DNA of 9,735 bases from contig JBKPSO010000026.1 in the NCBI GenBank assembly GCA_046735055.1, forward strand, positions 1 through 9,735. Direction: 5' to 3'. The notes beneath the pieces are model-generated. The model was not told where the DNA came from, searched no databases, and saw nothing but the letters and a program-made list of their open reading frames with translations. This stretch comes from DATBLE01 sp046735055. Lineage in GTDB: Bacteria; Actinomycetota; Thermoleophilia; Gaiellales; Gaiellaceae. Of the stretch, positions 1-6,200 are shown piece after piece; position 1 is the stretch's first letter; every line of letters starts with the position of its first letter. The translations under genes and the position numbers were made by a program.

Positions 1-728
1 ACCGTGGCCTGGAGAAGGTGCGCGGCGTCTCGTTCCAGGTCCAGGCCGGGGAGATCGTCGGCATCGCAGGGGTCGACGGGAACGGCCAGACCGAGCTGAT
101 CGACGCGATCACGGGCCTGATGCCCGTGGCAAGCGGCCGGATCACGGTCGGCGGGCACCCCGTCGAGCACCGCGCGACCTCGCGCGAGCTGCTCGACCAC
201 GGCGTCGGGCACATCCCGGAGGACCGCCAGCGGCGCGGGCTCGTGCTCGAGTTCTCGATTGCCGAGAACATCGCGCTCCACGATTACAACTCGGAGCCGG
301 ACTCCAAGTTCGGCTGGCTGTACCCGAGCCGGCTGGTCGAGCGCGCGCGGCGGCTGATCAAGGACTTCGACGTGCGCGGCGGGGGGCCGCAGACGCCCGC
401 GGGCGCGCTCTCGGGCGGGAACCAGCAGAAGGTGGTCGTCGCGCGCGAGGTGGCGCGCAACCCGAAGGTGCTGATCGCCGCGCAGCCGACGCGAGGGCTC
501 GACGTCGGCGCGATCGAGTACGTCCACCGCCGCCTTGTCGCCGAGCGGGGGGACGGCCGCGCGGTGCTGCTCGTCTCGCTCGAGCTCGACGAGGTGATGT
601 CCCTCGCGGACCGGATCCTGGTCATGTTCGAGGGCGAGATCGTCGGCGAGTACGACCCGAGCGTCAGCGAGGAGGAGCTCGGGATCGCGATGACCGGCGG
701 GCGCAGGAAGGAGACGGCCGCGGCGTGA
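1..728 (+). CDS. Nucleoside ABC importer ATP-binding protein, C-terminal half (5' partial)
   Basis: The reading frame is open from the first bases, so this is the 3' part of a longer gene; about 242 residues are visible. It matches the second nucleotide-binding domain of the double-ATPase subunits of sugar and nucleoside importers (RbsA/NupO type). Visible motifs are a Walker A of the relaxed form typical of the second domain (GVDGNGQTE), the signature LSGGNQQK, and a Walker B region with IAAQPTRGLDVGA, followed by a switch-like segment (LLVSLELDEV). These tandem ATPases power uptake at the cytoplasmic face of the membrane. The two downstream permeases are of the NupP/NupQ type, so a purine nucleoside substrate is the best guess; ribose or another sugar cannot be excluded. 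The stop overlaps the next start by four bases (GTGA), indicating translational coupling. The GTG at 18 is only an internal codon. The substrate-binding lipoprotein (BmpA/NupN) would be expected upstream, outside the window. Confidence 0.93.
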   Translation, partial: RGLEKVRGVSFQVQAGEIVGIAGVDGNGQTELIDAITGLMPVASGRITVGGHPVEHRATSRELLDHGVGHIPEDRQRRGLVLEFSIAENIALHDYNSEPDSKFGWLYPSRLVERARRLIKDFDVRGGGPQTPAGALSGGNQQKVVVAREVARNPKVLIAAQPTRGLDVGAIEYVHRRLVAERGDGRAVLLVSLELDEVMSLADRILVMFEGEIVGEYDPSVSEEELGIAMTGGRRKETAAA

Positions 729-2026
729 GCGAAGGCCCGCTCGACCCGCAGGAAGAACGGCTCGTCTCGGCCGAGGAGCAGCTCCTCGAGACGCCCACGC
801 CGCCCGAGCCCGGCGGCTACGCCCCGAGCGTCGCCGCGCGCATGGCCCTGATGCAGCGCGCGGGCGGGATCGTGATGCCGCTCGTGACCACGGTCTTCGC
901 CTTCGCGATGGCGATGATCGTGATCGCGGTCACCGGCCACAACCCGTTCAAGGCGTTCAAGGGGATCTTCGACGGCACCGGCCTGAACTGGCTCTTCCCG
1001 TGGGTGACCGGCGCCGCGCGGACCGAGGCGGCCTTCAACCTGCAGCAGACGCTCATCCTGACGACCGGCCTGATCCTGACGGGCTTCGCCCTCTCGTTCG
1101 CCTTCAAGTGCGGCCTGTTCAACATCGGGGGCCAGGGCCAGGTCATCGTCGGCGCGTTCATCGCGACCTGGGTCGGCTCGTCGTTCGTGGAGATGAACTC
1201 CGGCCTGCACATCGTGATCGCGATCGTGCTCGCGGCGCTCGCGGGCGCCGCGTGGGCGGCGATCGCGGGCTTCCTGAAGGCGACCGTCGGGGTGCACGAG
1301 GTGATCTCGACGATCATGTTGAACTGGATAGCGATCTGGGTCACCCAGGCCCTGGTCGGCCAGGGCGGGCAGCTCCAGAACGATGTCGACAAGTCCGTGC
1401 CCGTCTCCAGCGACATCGCCCAGGGCGCGCACCTGCCCGTCTTCTGGGGCGACCCGATCCTCCAGGGGCTCCACATCGGGTTCTTCATCGCGCTGGCCGC
1501 GCCGGTCGTCTACTGGATCATCCTGAACCGCACGACGCTCGGCTACGAGGTCCGCGCGACGGGGTTCAACCCCGAGGCGGCGCGCTACGGCGGGATCAGC
1601 GTGAAGCGCAGCTACGTGCTCGCGATGGCGATTTCAGGCACCTTCGCCGGCCTCGCGGGCGCGCTCGACATCCTCGGCTGGCAGTTCCGGCTCGGGGTGC
1701 TCGACATCCAGGTCGCCGGGGCCGCCGGCATCGGCTACATCGGGATCGCCGTCGCTCTGCTCGGCCGCAACTCGGCGATCGGCGTCCCGCTCGCGGCGCT
1801 GTTGTTCGGCGCGCTGCTCCAGGGCACCTCGACGCGCAACCCCGCGATCCAGGACGTGATCAAGCCCGAGCTCGCCGGCAACCTGACACTGATCATCCAG
1901 GGGCTCGTGCTGCTCTTCGTCGGTGCCGACCTGCTCTTCCTCTGGCTCTGGAATCTCCGGCGGAAGCTCAAGGGCAAGCCAGCCGCGCCCACGGCGGCCG
2001 CAACTGCAGAAGGGACGTCGTCGTGA
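725..2026 (+). CDS. Nucleoside ABC importer permease 1 (NupP/YufP-like, BPD_transp_2 family)
   Basis: This 433-residue integral membrane protein has about nine or ten hydrophobic segments, the first at roughly residues 48-71 and the last near 385-409. It belongs to the branched permease family (BPD_transp_2) of RbsC and the BmpA-linked nucleoside importers. Supporting motifs are FNIGGQGQ (132-139), the segment VHEVISTIMLN (190-200), and ATGFNPEAARYGGI (278-291), which resembles the cytoplasmic coupling loop of this family. The first 45 residues are hydrophilic, acidic and proline-containing; the C-terminal tail is basic and then Ala/Thr-rich. The GTG start at 725 overlaps the upstream stop and has a purine-rich AGGAAGGAG at 705-713, with a somewhat long 11-base spacer. 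It ends in another GTGA overlap with permease 2. Family membership is secure; purine nucleosides as substrate is an inference from the paired-permease arrangement. Confidence 0.93.
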   Translation: MSEGPLDPQEERLVSAEEQLLETPTPPEPGGYAPSVAARMALMQRAGGIVMPLVTTVFAFAMAMIVIAVTGHNPFKAFKGIFDGTGLNWLFPWVTGAARTEAAFNLQQTLILTTGLILTGFALSFAFKCGLFNIGGQGQVIVGAFIATWVGSSFVEMNSGLHIVIAIVLAALAGAAWAAIAGFLKATVGVHEVISTIMLNWIAIWVTQALVGQGGQLQNDVDKSVPVSSDIAQGAHLPVFWGDPILQGLHIGFFIALAAPVVYWIILNRTTLGYEVRATGFNPEAARYGGISVKRSYVLAMAISGTFAGLAGALDILGWQFRLGVLDIQVAGAAGIGYIGIAVALLGRNSAIGVPLAALLFGALLQGTSTRNPAIQDVIKPELAGNLTLIIQGLVLLFVGADLLFLWLWNLRRKLKGKPAAPTAAATAEGTSS

Positions 2027-3285
2027 GCGCGCTCTCGCCGGCGGTGCAGCAGGCGATCCGCTCGGATTCCACTGTCCGCTGGGCCGGGTGGGCCGGCATC
2101 GGGCTGTCTGCGCTCGGGCTCTGGCTCGCGCTGCCGCCGGTCGAGCTGCGCTCGCCGGTGACGTCGTTCATCCTGGTGGCTGTCGGCGCGGCTGCCGGCG
2201 CGTGGGCCGCTGCCCGCGGGGAAGGGAAGCTCGGCTGGGGAGGGGTCGCCGTCGCCGGGATCTGCGCCCTCCTCGCCTGGGGCGCGACGCAGTCGAGCCT
2301 CGCGCACCTCGACGGTGCGCTGACGACCTCCTCGGGCGCCGGCGTCGTCGACTGGGGCCAGCTGACCTACAACATGTTCATCTTCGCGACACCGCTCGCC
2401 TTCGCCGCGATCGGCGGCATGTTCTCCGAACGGAGCGGGGTCGTGAACATCGGCCTCGAGGGGATGATGCTCTCCGGCTGCTTCTTCGGGATCCTTGGCG
2501 CGGACAAGCTCAACTCGTGGGAGCTCGGCATCCTCACCGCCGCGATCTCCGGCGCGGTGCTCGGCCTGATCCACGCGTTCTTCTCGGTGCACATGCGCTC
2601 GGACCAGATCGTCGGCGGCACGGCGATCAACTTCCTAGCCGTCGGGGTCACCGGCTACTTCTACATCCAGATCTACGGTCTGAACGGGACGCCCGGCACC
2701 GGCGTGCCGTACATCCCGGACGTCAACCTGCACTTCCTGAACCACATCCCGCCGAAGAGCCCGGGCCGGCCGAGCTTCTGGTACCAGGCCTTCGGCCACC
2801 TGAACCTGATGATCTGGGTCCTGTTCGGCGTGATCGTGCTCGCCTACTTCGTCTTGTTCCGGACGTCAATCGGCCTCCGGCTCCGGTCGGTCGGCGAGCA
2901 TCCGCGCGCAGCCGAGACCGTCGGGATCGACGTCTACAAGGTGCGCTACGGCGCGGTGATCCTCTCCGGGGTGATCGCGTCGCTCGGCGGCGCGTACCTC
3001 GCGGTCGGCTACGTGCACTCGTTCACGGAGAACATGACCGCCGGCCGTGGGTTCATCGGGCTCGCGGCACTGATCGCCGGAAGCTGGCGGCCGGGCGGGG
3101 CCTTCGCCTTCGCGCTGCTCTTCGGCTTCTTCGGCGGCCTGGCGACGCGCGTGCAGGGCTACGGCTACGAATACAACGTGCTCGTCCAGTCGATTCCATA
3201 CGTGATCACGCTCGTCGCCGTGATCGGAGTGATCGGAAGGTCGGTTCCGCCCGCAGCTGTTGGACGGCCGTACGTCAAGCAGTAG
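2023..3285 (+). CDS. Nucleoside ABC importer permease 2 (NupQ/YufQ-like, BPD_transp_2 family)
   Basis: This 420-residue membrane protein is the partner of the preceding permease. Family-typical segments are FSERSGVVNIGLEGMML (134-150), RSVGEHPRAAETVGI (288-302, the likely ATPase-coupling loop) and FTENMTAGRGFIGLAALI (334-351). The reading frame stays open far upstream inside permease 1, but the true start is GTG at 2023: it overlaps the permease 1 stop as GTGA and is preceded by GAAGGGA at 2009-2015 with a 7-base spacer. The first ~110 residues add about three hydrophobic helices (near 20-40, 47-64, 72-88) before the conserved core. Bacillus NupQ is around 320 residues and lacks such an extension; I believe longer versions occur in actinobacteria but cannot verify this here. 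The 3' end overlaps the next small gene by 26 bases. Confidence 0.93.
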   Translation: MSALSPAVQQAIRSDSTVRWAGWAGIGLSALGLWLALPPVELRSPVTSFILVAVGAAAGAWAAARGEGKLGWGGVAVAGICALLAWGATQSSLAHLDGALTTSSGAGVVDWGQLTYNMFIFATPLAFAAIGGMFSERSGVVNIGLEGMMLSGCFFGILGADKLNSWELGILTAAISGAVLGLIHAFFSVHMRSDQIVGGTAINFLAVGVTGYFYIQIYGLNGTPGTGVPYIPDVNLHFLNHIPPKSPGRPSFWYQAFGHLNLMIWVLFGVIVLAYFVLFRTSIGLRLRSVGEHPRAAETVGIDVYKVRYGAVILSGVIASLGGAYLAVGYVHSFTENMTAGRGFIGLAALIAGSWRPGGAFAFALLFGFFGGLATRVQGYGYEYNVLVQSIPYVITLVAVIGVIGRSVPPAAVGRPYVKQ

Positions 3286-3619
3286 CGCGCACCGGGCCAA
3301 CCCGCGCGCGGGCTGGTCGCTGGCGTGCGGGATCCTGTCGCTGCTCGCGATGCCCGCCGGGGTCGTCCTCGCCCGCGAGACCGACCGGGTTACGCTCGTC
3401 GACGCGACCGGCTCGATCGCCGTCGCCCTGGCACTCGGCTGGTTCGCGATCATCCTCGCCCGCCGCGCTCGGGAGCGGATCGAGCTCACGCTCGGCCGTG
3501 CCGGTGGGGCGGGGGCCGCCCGAGCCGGGCGGCTGCTCGGCATCCTCGGCGTTCTGTTCGCAATTACCGCAGCCCTTGCAGTCGGTTTCTGGGGCCTCTT
3601 GACACTGTTCGCCACCTGA
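3260..3619 (+). CDS. Small membrane protein, DUF4190-like, function unknown
   Basis: This 119-residue protein has three hydrophobic segments (about 17-36, 49-67 and 89-117). A basic stretch (ARRARERIELTLGR) and a Gly/Ala-rich linker separate the second and third. The layout, with an N-terminal NPRAG leading into a helix and a Gly-rich turn before the last helix, resembles DUF4190-type small membrane proteins, but no catalytic motif is visible and the function is unknown. Codon use is strongly G/C at third positions, as in the neighbours, which supports a real gene. The only reasonable start is TTG at 3260, inside the end of permease 2; no strong ribosome binding site precedes it, so translation is probably coupled. 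It may be co-transcribed with the importer, but nothing in the sequence links it to transport. Confidence 0.75.
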   Translation: MDGRTSSSSAHRANPRAGWSLACGILSLLAMPAGVVLARETDRVTLVDATGSIAVALALGWFAIILARRARERIELTLGRAGGAGAARAGRLLGILGVLFAITAALAVGFWGLLTLFAT

Positions 3620-3630
3620 CGGCTTAGAAT
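3599..3630 (+). promoter_or_regulatory. Candidate promoter for the rodZ-like gene, near-leaderless
   Basis: TTGACA at 3599-3604 matches the -35 consensus exactly, and TAGAAT at 3625-3630 is a good -10. The 20-base spacer is longer than the usual 16-18, so the -10 may act with a different or weak -35. Transcription would begin around 3636-3638, only a few bases before the GTG at 3642, which has no Shine-Dalgarno sequence. This would make the rodZ-like mRNA almost leaderless and separate the housekeeping block from the importer operon. It is a prediction from motif and position only. Confidence 0.45.
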
Positions 3631-3641
3631 GGGCCGCTCTC

Positions 3642-4349
3642 GTGTTCGAGATCGGTAACAGCCTGCGCGAGGCGCGCCTGCGCAAGGAGCTCGACTTCCC
3701 CGAGCTCGAGCAGGGCACGAAGATCCGCGCCAAGCACCTGCGGGCGCTCGAGGACGAGGCGTTCGAGACGCTGCCGGGCCCGACCTACATCAAGGGCTTC
3801 CTCCGCACCTACGCGGACTACCTCGGGCTCGACGGCCAGCTCTACGTGGACGAGTACAACGTCCGCTACGGCTCGGGCGACGAGGTGCTGGAGCGGGGCG
3901 TGCGCAGCAGCCCGTCTCCCCGGCCACGGCTGCGCCGGCGCCGCCGCCGGCGCAGGCTCGAGTCGAACGTCGTCTGGTTCACGCTGATCGGGATCGCGGT
4001 CGTCACGGCGCTCGTGATCGCCGCCTGGCGCTTCGGCGGCAGCGGGCACGAGGAGCTCCCGCTCAGCACGCCAGCGAAGGTGCCCGCACACGCGCGGACC
4101 GGCGGGCTCTTCGTGCGGGCGGTCAAGGGCGACACGCTGCTGATCGTCCGCTCGGGCTCCGACAACGGCAAGCAGGTGTTCCAGGGGACGTTGACCAAGG
4201 GGTCTTTTCAGCGCTTCGGAACGAGGAAGGGCCTCTGGGTCTACCTCGGGTCGCCGGAGAACGTCCGGATCAAGCTGAACGGGCGTGTCGTTCTCGTCGG
4301 CGGCGGCCGACCGCGCAGCCTGATCGTCCCCGCAGGCCCCAGCTCCTAA
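3642..4349 (+). CDS. RodZ-like helix-turn-helix transmembrane protein (HTH_25 / DUF4115)
   Basis: This 235-residue bitopic membrane protein has a cytoplasmic HTH_25 domain at residues 2-75 (GNSLREARLRKELDFPELE, then IRAKHLRALEDEAFETLPGP and YIKGFLRTYADYLGL). A Pro/Arg-rich linker ends in eight consecutive arginines (98-105), followed by one transmembrane helix (about 110-131). The extracytoplasmic domain (about 155-232) is compatible with DUF4115. In RodZ the cytoplasmic domain binds MreB and supports rod-shape elongation; the actinobacterial role may differ, and no mreB is visible here. The arginine run should hold the linker inside the cell. GTG at 3642 is chosen because the HTH domain begins at once and a -10 lies just upstream. 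The position directly before cinA and recA mirrors ymfM (rodZ) in Bacillus. It is close to the length of short RodZ homologues. Confidence 0.85.
   Translation: MFEIGNSLREARLRKELDFPELEQGTKIRAKHLRALEDEAFETLPGPTYIKGFLRTYADYLGLDGQLYVDEYNVRYGSGDEVLERGVRSSPSPRPRLRRRRRRRRLESNVVWFTLIGIAVVTALVIAAWRFGGSGHEELPLSTPAKVPAHARTGGLFVRAVKGDTLLIVRSGSDNGKQVFQGTLTKGSFQRFGTRKGLWVYLGSPENVRIKLNGRVVLVGGGRPRSLIVPAGPSS
3930..3955 (+). repeat. Perfect 11-bp inverted repeat inside the rodZ-like gene
   Basis: Bases 3930-3940 are the exact reverse complement of 3945-3955, with a 4-base loop (CCGC, 3941-3944). All 22 paired bases are G/C except one A-T pair. It lies exactly over the codons for the octa-arginine linker before the transmembrane helix. 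Mixed CGC/CGG codons can create such symmetry by chance, so a function is not established. Confidence 0.7.
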
Positions 4350-5618
4350 TTGCGCCCGCGGGCGGCGATCGTCGTCACGGGCAGCGAGCTCGTCCGGGGG
4401 GAGCGCACGGACCGCAACGGCCCCTTCTTCGCCGGCGAGCTGCTGCAGCTCGGGCTCGACCCTGCGCGGATCACGATCGTCGGGGACGACCCGCGTGAGC
4501 TGGACGCAGCCCTCCGAACCGGCTTCGAGTCCGACCTCTGCCTGGTCTCGGGCGGCCTCGGGCCGACGCACGACGACCGCACGGTCGAGCTCGTCGCCGC
4601 GACTGCCGGCCGGGAGCTCGTCCTCGACGAGGGGCTGCACGAGGAGATCGAGGCCGTATCGCGGTCGATTGCGGAGCGGCTGCGGCGCCCCTACGCCGAC
4701 TTCGAGCCCGGCGTGCGCAAGCAAGCGACGCTTCCGGAGGGGGCTGTCTCGCTCGGGCTCGCTGGGACGGCGCCCGGCTTCGTCCTCGACACGGGCCGCG
4801 CCGTCGTCGTCGTCCTGCCGGGACCCCCTGCCGAGCTGCAGCGCCTGTGGCCGCTCGCACTCGGGACGGAGCCGGTGCAGCGGGTGCTGGCGCGTGCGCG
4901 GGTGCCGGGCCGCCGCGTGCTGCGCTTCTACGGCGCGAGCGAGTCGGCAATCGCGAAGGCGCTCGCCGACGCGGGCGGCGATGGAAACGGGGTGGAGGCG
5001 ACCATCTGCGCCCGGGATTTCGAGATCCACGTCGACCTGCTCGTCGAGCCGGGCGCGGAGAGCCGCGCCGACGAGCTCGAACGGGCGCTTGCCGACCCGC
5101 TCGGCGAATACCTCTTCACCCGCGACGAGCGTGGGGTGGAGGAGCTCGTGCTCGACCTCTGCCGCGAGCGCGGGTGGACGCTCGCGACTGCGGAGTCCTG
5201 TACCGGCGGCCTCGTCGCTGCACGGCTCACATCGGTACCCGGGTCGAGCGCGGCCTTCCTCGGCTCGGTGGTCGCGTACGCGAACGAGGTGAAGGAGTCG
5301 ACGCTCGGCGTTCCGGCCGCCGTGCTCGCGGAGCACGGAGCAGTGTCGGCGGAGACGGCCGCGGCGATGGCCGTGGGCATCAGGAAAGCGCTCGGCGTCG
5401 ACGTCGGGATCGCCGACACCGGGATCGCCGGGCCCGGGGGCGGAACGCCGGAGAAACCGGTAGGCCTCGTCCATCTCCACGTCGTGACGCCGGAGGCGGA
5501 GGCGGCGCGCGAGTTCACGGTCCCGGGCGACCGCGAGTCGATCCGTACGCGCGCGACCGTGGGAGCGCTCCATCTCGCACGCCGAGTTCTGACCCAGAGT
5601 CGTGACGGACGTGTATGA
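4350..5618 (+). CDS. cinA: CinA family protein: MoCF-like domain plus nicotinamide-nucleotide amidohydrolase (PncC)
   Basis: This 422-residue protein has the normal length and two-domain layout of full CinA. The N-terminal molybdopterin-binding-like domain (about 5-170) carries VTGSELVRGER (9-19), SGGLGPTHDDRT (67-78) and LPGPPAEL (156-163), as in COG1058 proteins, which have ADP-ribose/NADH pyrophosphatase-like activity in some bacteria. The C-terminal PncC domain (about 262-415) carries AESCTGGL (281-288, with the catalytic Ser283), TGIAGPGGGTPEKPVG (357-372) and RATVGALHLA (401-410). This domain deamidates NMN to nicotinate mononucleotide in the pyridine nucleotide cycle. TTG at 4350 is the first codon after the upstream TAA and no later start would keep the first strand, so it is the likely start despite lacking a clear ribosome binding site; coupling is probable. 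It overlaps thpR by four bases (ATGA). Clustering with recA is classical, and in pneumococcus cinA and recA are co-induced in competence; nothing here shows competence control. Confidence 0.96.
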   Translation: MRPRAAIVVTGSELVRGERTDRNGPFFAGELLQLGLDPARITIVGDDPRELDAALRTGFESDLCLVSGGLGPTHDDRTVELVAATAGRELVLDEGLHEEIEAVSRSIAERLRRPYADFEPGVRKQATLPEGAVSLGLAGTAPGFVLDTGRAVVVVLPGPPAELQRLWPLALGTEPVQRVLARARVPGRRVLRFYGASESAIAKALADAGGDGNGVEATICARDFEIHVDLLVEPGAESRADELERALADPLGEYLFTRDERGVEELVLDLCRERGWTLATAESCTGGLVAARLTSVPGSSAAFLGSVVAYANEVKESTLGVPAAVLAEHGAVSAETAAAMAVGIRKALGVDVGIADTGIAGPGGGTPEKPVGLVHLHVVTPEAEAAREFTVPGDRESIRTRATVGALHLARRVLTQSRDGRV

Positions 5619-6169
5619 CTGCCGCTGCTAGCGTCGACGACGATGTTCGCATGCGGCTTTTCTGCGCGCTCGCGCTGCCCGACGAGGTGGTCGAGGAGGT
5701 CGTGGAGTGGCAGGCGGGCCTTCCGCATGAGGGGGTCCGCGTCGTCCCGCCCGACAACCTGCACCTCACGCTTGCTTTCCTGGGGCACCGCCCGCGGCGC
5801 GACGTCGATCCGATCGCGGCGGAGCTCGAGGCTGCCGCTGCCGCCGCCGCGCCGATGTCGTTCACGGTCCGGAGCTACCGGGAGACGCGCAGCGTCGGGA
5901 TGCTCGTCTTCGACGACGAGGGCGGGGCCGGGGCCGCGCTCGCGACCGACGTGCATGCGCGGCTCGAGCGGGTCGGCGTCTACGAGCGCGAGCCGCGGCC
6001 GTGGCTCCCGCACCTCTCGGTCGTGCGCTTCGGCGGGCGGCCGCGTCTCCGGCCGGAGCTCCCCGAGCTCGGCGCAGTCACTCCGTCCGGAGCCGCTGTC
6101 TACCATTCCGTGCTCCGCCCGACAGGGGCGCAGTACGTTGTTCTCCATGAGTTCAGGCTGAATCGTTGA
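5615..6169 (+). CDS. thpR: RNA 2',3'-cyclic phosphodiesterase (2H superfamily, LigT/ThpR)
   Basis: This 184-residue protein is the usual size for the family. The two histidine motifs of 2H phosphoesterases are present: HLTLAFLG (50-57, His50/Thr52) and HLSVVRFGG (133-141, His133/Ser135, serine in place of the commoner threonine). The enzyme opens RNA 2',3'-cyclic phosphates to 2'-phosphates and can join tRNA halves in vitro; it is cytoplasmic. ATG at 5615 overlaps the cinA stop (ATGA), favouring coupled translation. An in-frame ATG at 5651 would give MRLFCALALPDE, which matches the customary N-terminus of the family better, so the first 12 residues may not be real. Neither start has a good ribosome binding site. 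Its 3' end also contains GTTC half-sites upstream of recA. Confidence 0.93.
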   Translation: MTAAASVDDDVRMRLFCALALPDEVVEEVVEWQAGLPHEGVRVVPPDNLHLTLAFLGHRPRRDVDPIAAELEAAAAAAAPMSFTVRSYRETRSVGMLVFDDEGGAGAALATDVHARLERVGVYEREPRPWLPHLSVVRFGGRPRLRPELPELGAVTPSGAAVYHSVLRPTGAQYVVLHEFRLNR

Positions 6170-6187
6170 ACGGCTCAATCGTCGAAC
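6140..6187 (+). promoter_or_regulatory. Cluster of four GTTC/GAAC half-sites upstream of recA (candidate LexA-type operator)
   Basis: GTTC occurs at 6140-6143 and 6151-6154, exactly seven bases apart, and GAAC at 6168-6171 and 6184-6187. GTTC-N7-GTTC is the established LexA box of alphaproteobacteria, while Gram-positive LexA normally binds GAAC-N4-GTTC palindromes; that palindrome is absent here. The first pair lies in the last codons of thpR, where the conserved protein end may dictate the bases. A role in DNA-damage induction of recA is a hypothesis only. Confidence 0.3.
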
Positions 6188-6190
6188 GGC
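6161..6190 (+). repeat. Short direct repeat before recA (two 14-base copies, period 16)
   Basis: AATCGTTGAACGGC at 6161-6174 recurs as AATCGTCGAACGGC at 6177-6190, differing at one base, with two bases (TC) between the copies. The first copy spans the thpR stop codon and the second ends just before the recA ribosome binding site. It could be a protein-binding site or a small tandem duplication. Confidence 0.75.
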
Positions 6191-6200
6191 CAGGAAGGGG

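Noticed and set aside
1000..2022. Long upstream extension of the permease 2 frame through permease 1
   Set aside because: The extension is out of frame with permease 1 and its Arg/Asp/Gly-rich translation is not membrane-like. The GTG at 2023 has a ribosome binding site and a coupled overlap.
3624..5573. A 649-codon open frame on the minus strand opposite the rodZ-like gene and cinA
   Set aside because: It lies antisense to two well-recognised genes, its translation is Arg/Ala/Pro/Glu-rich with no recognisable domain, and such frames arise routinely opposite high-GC genes.
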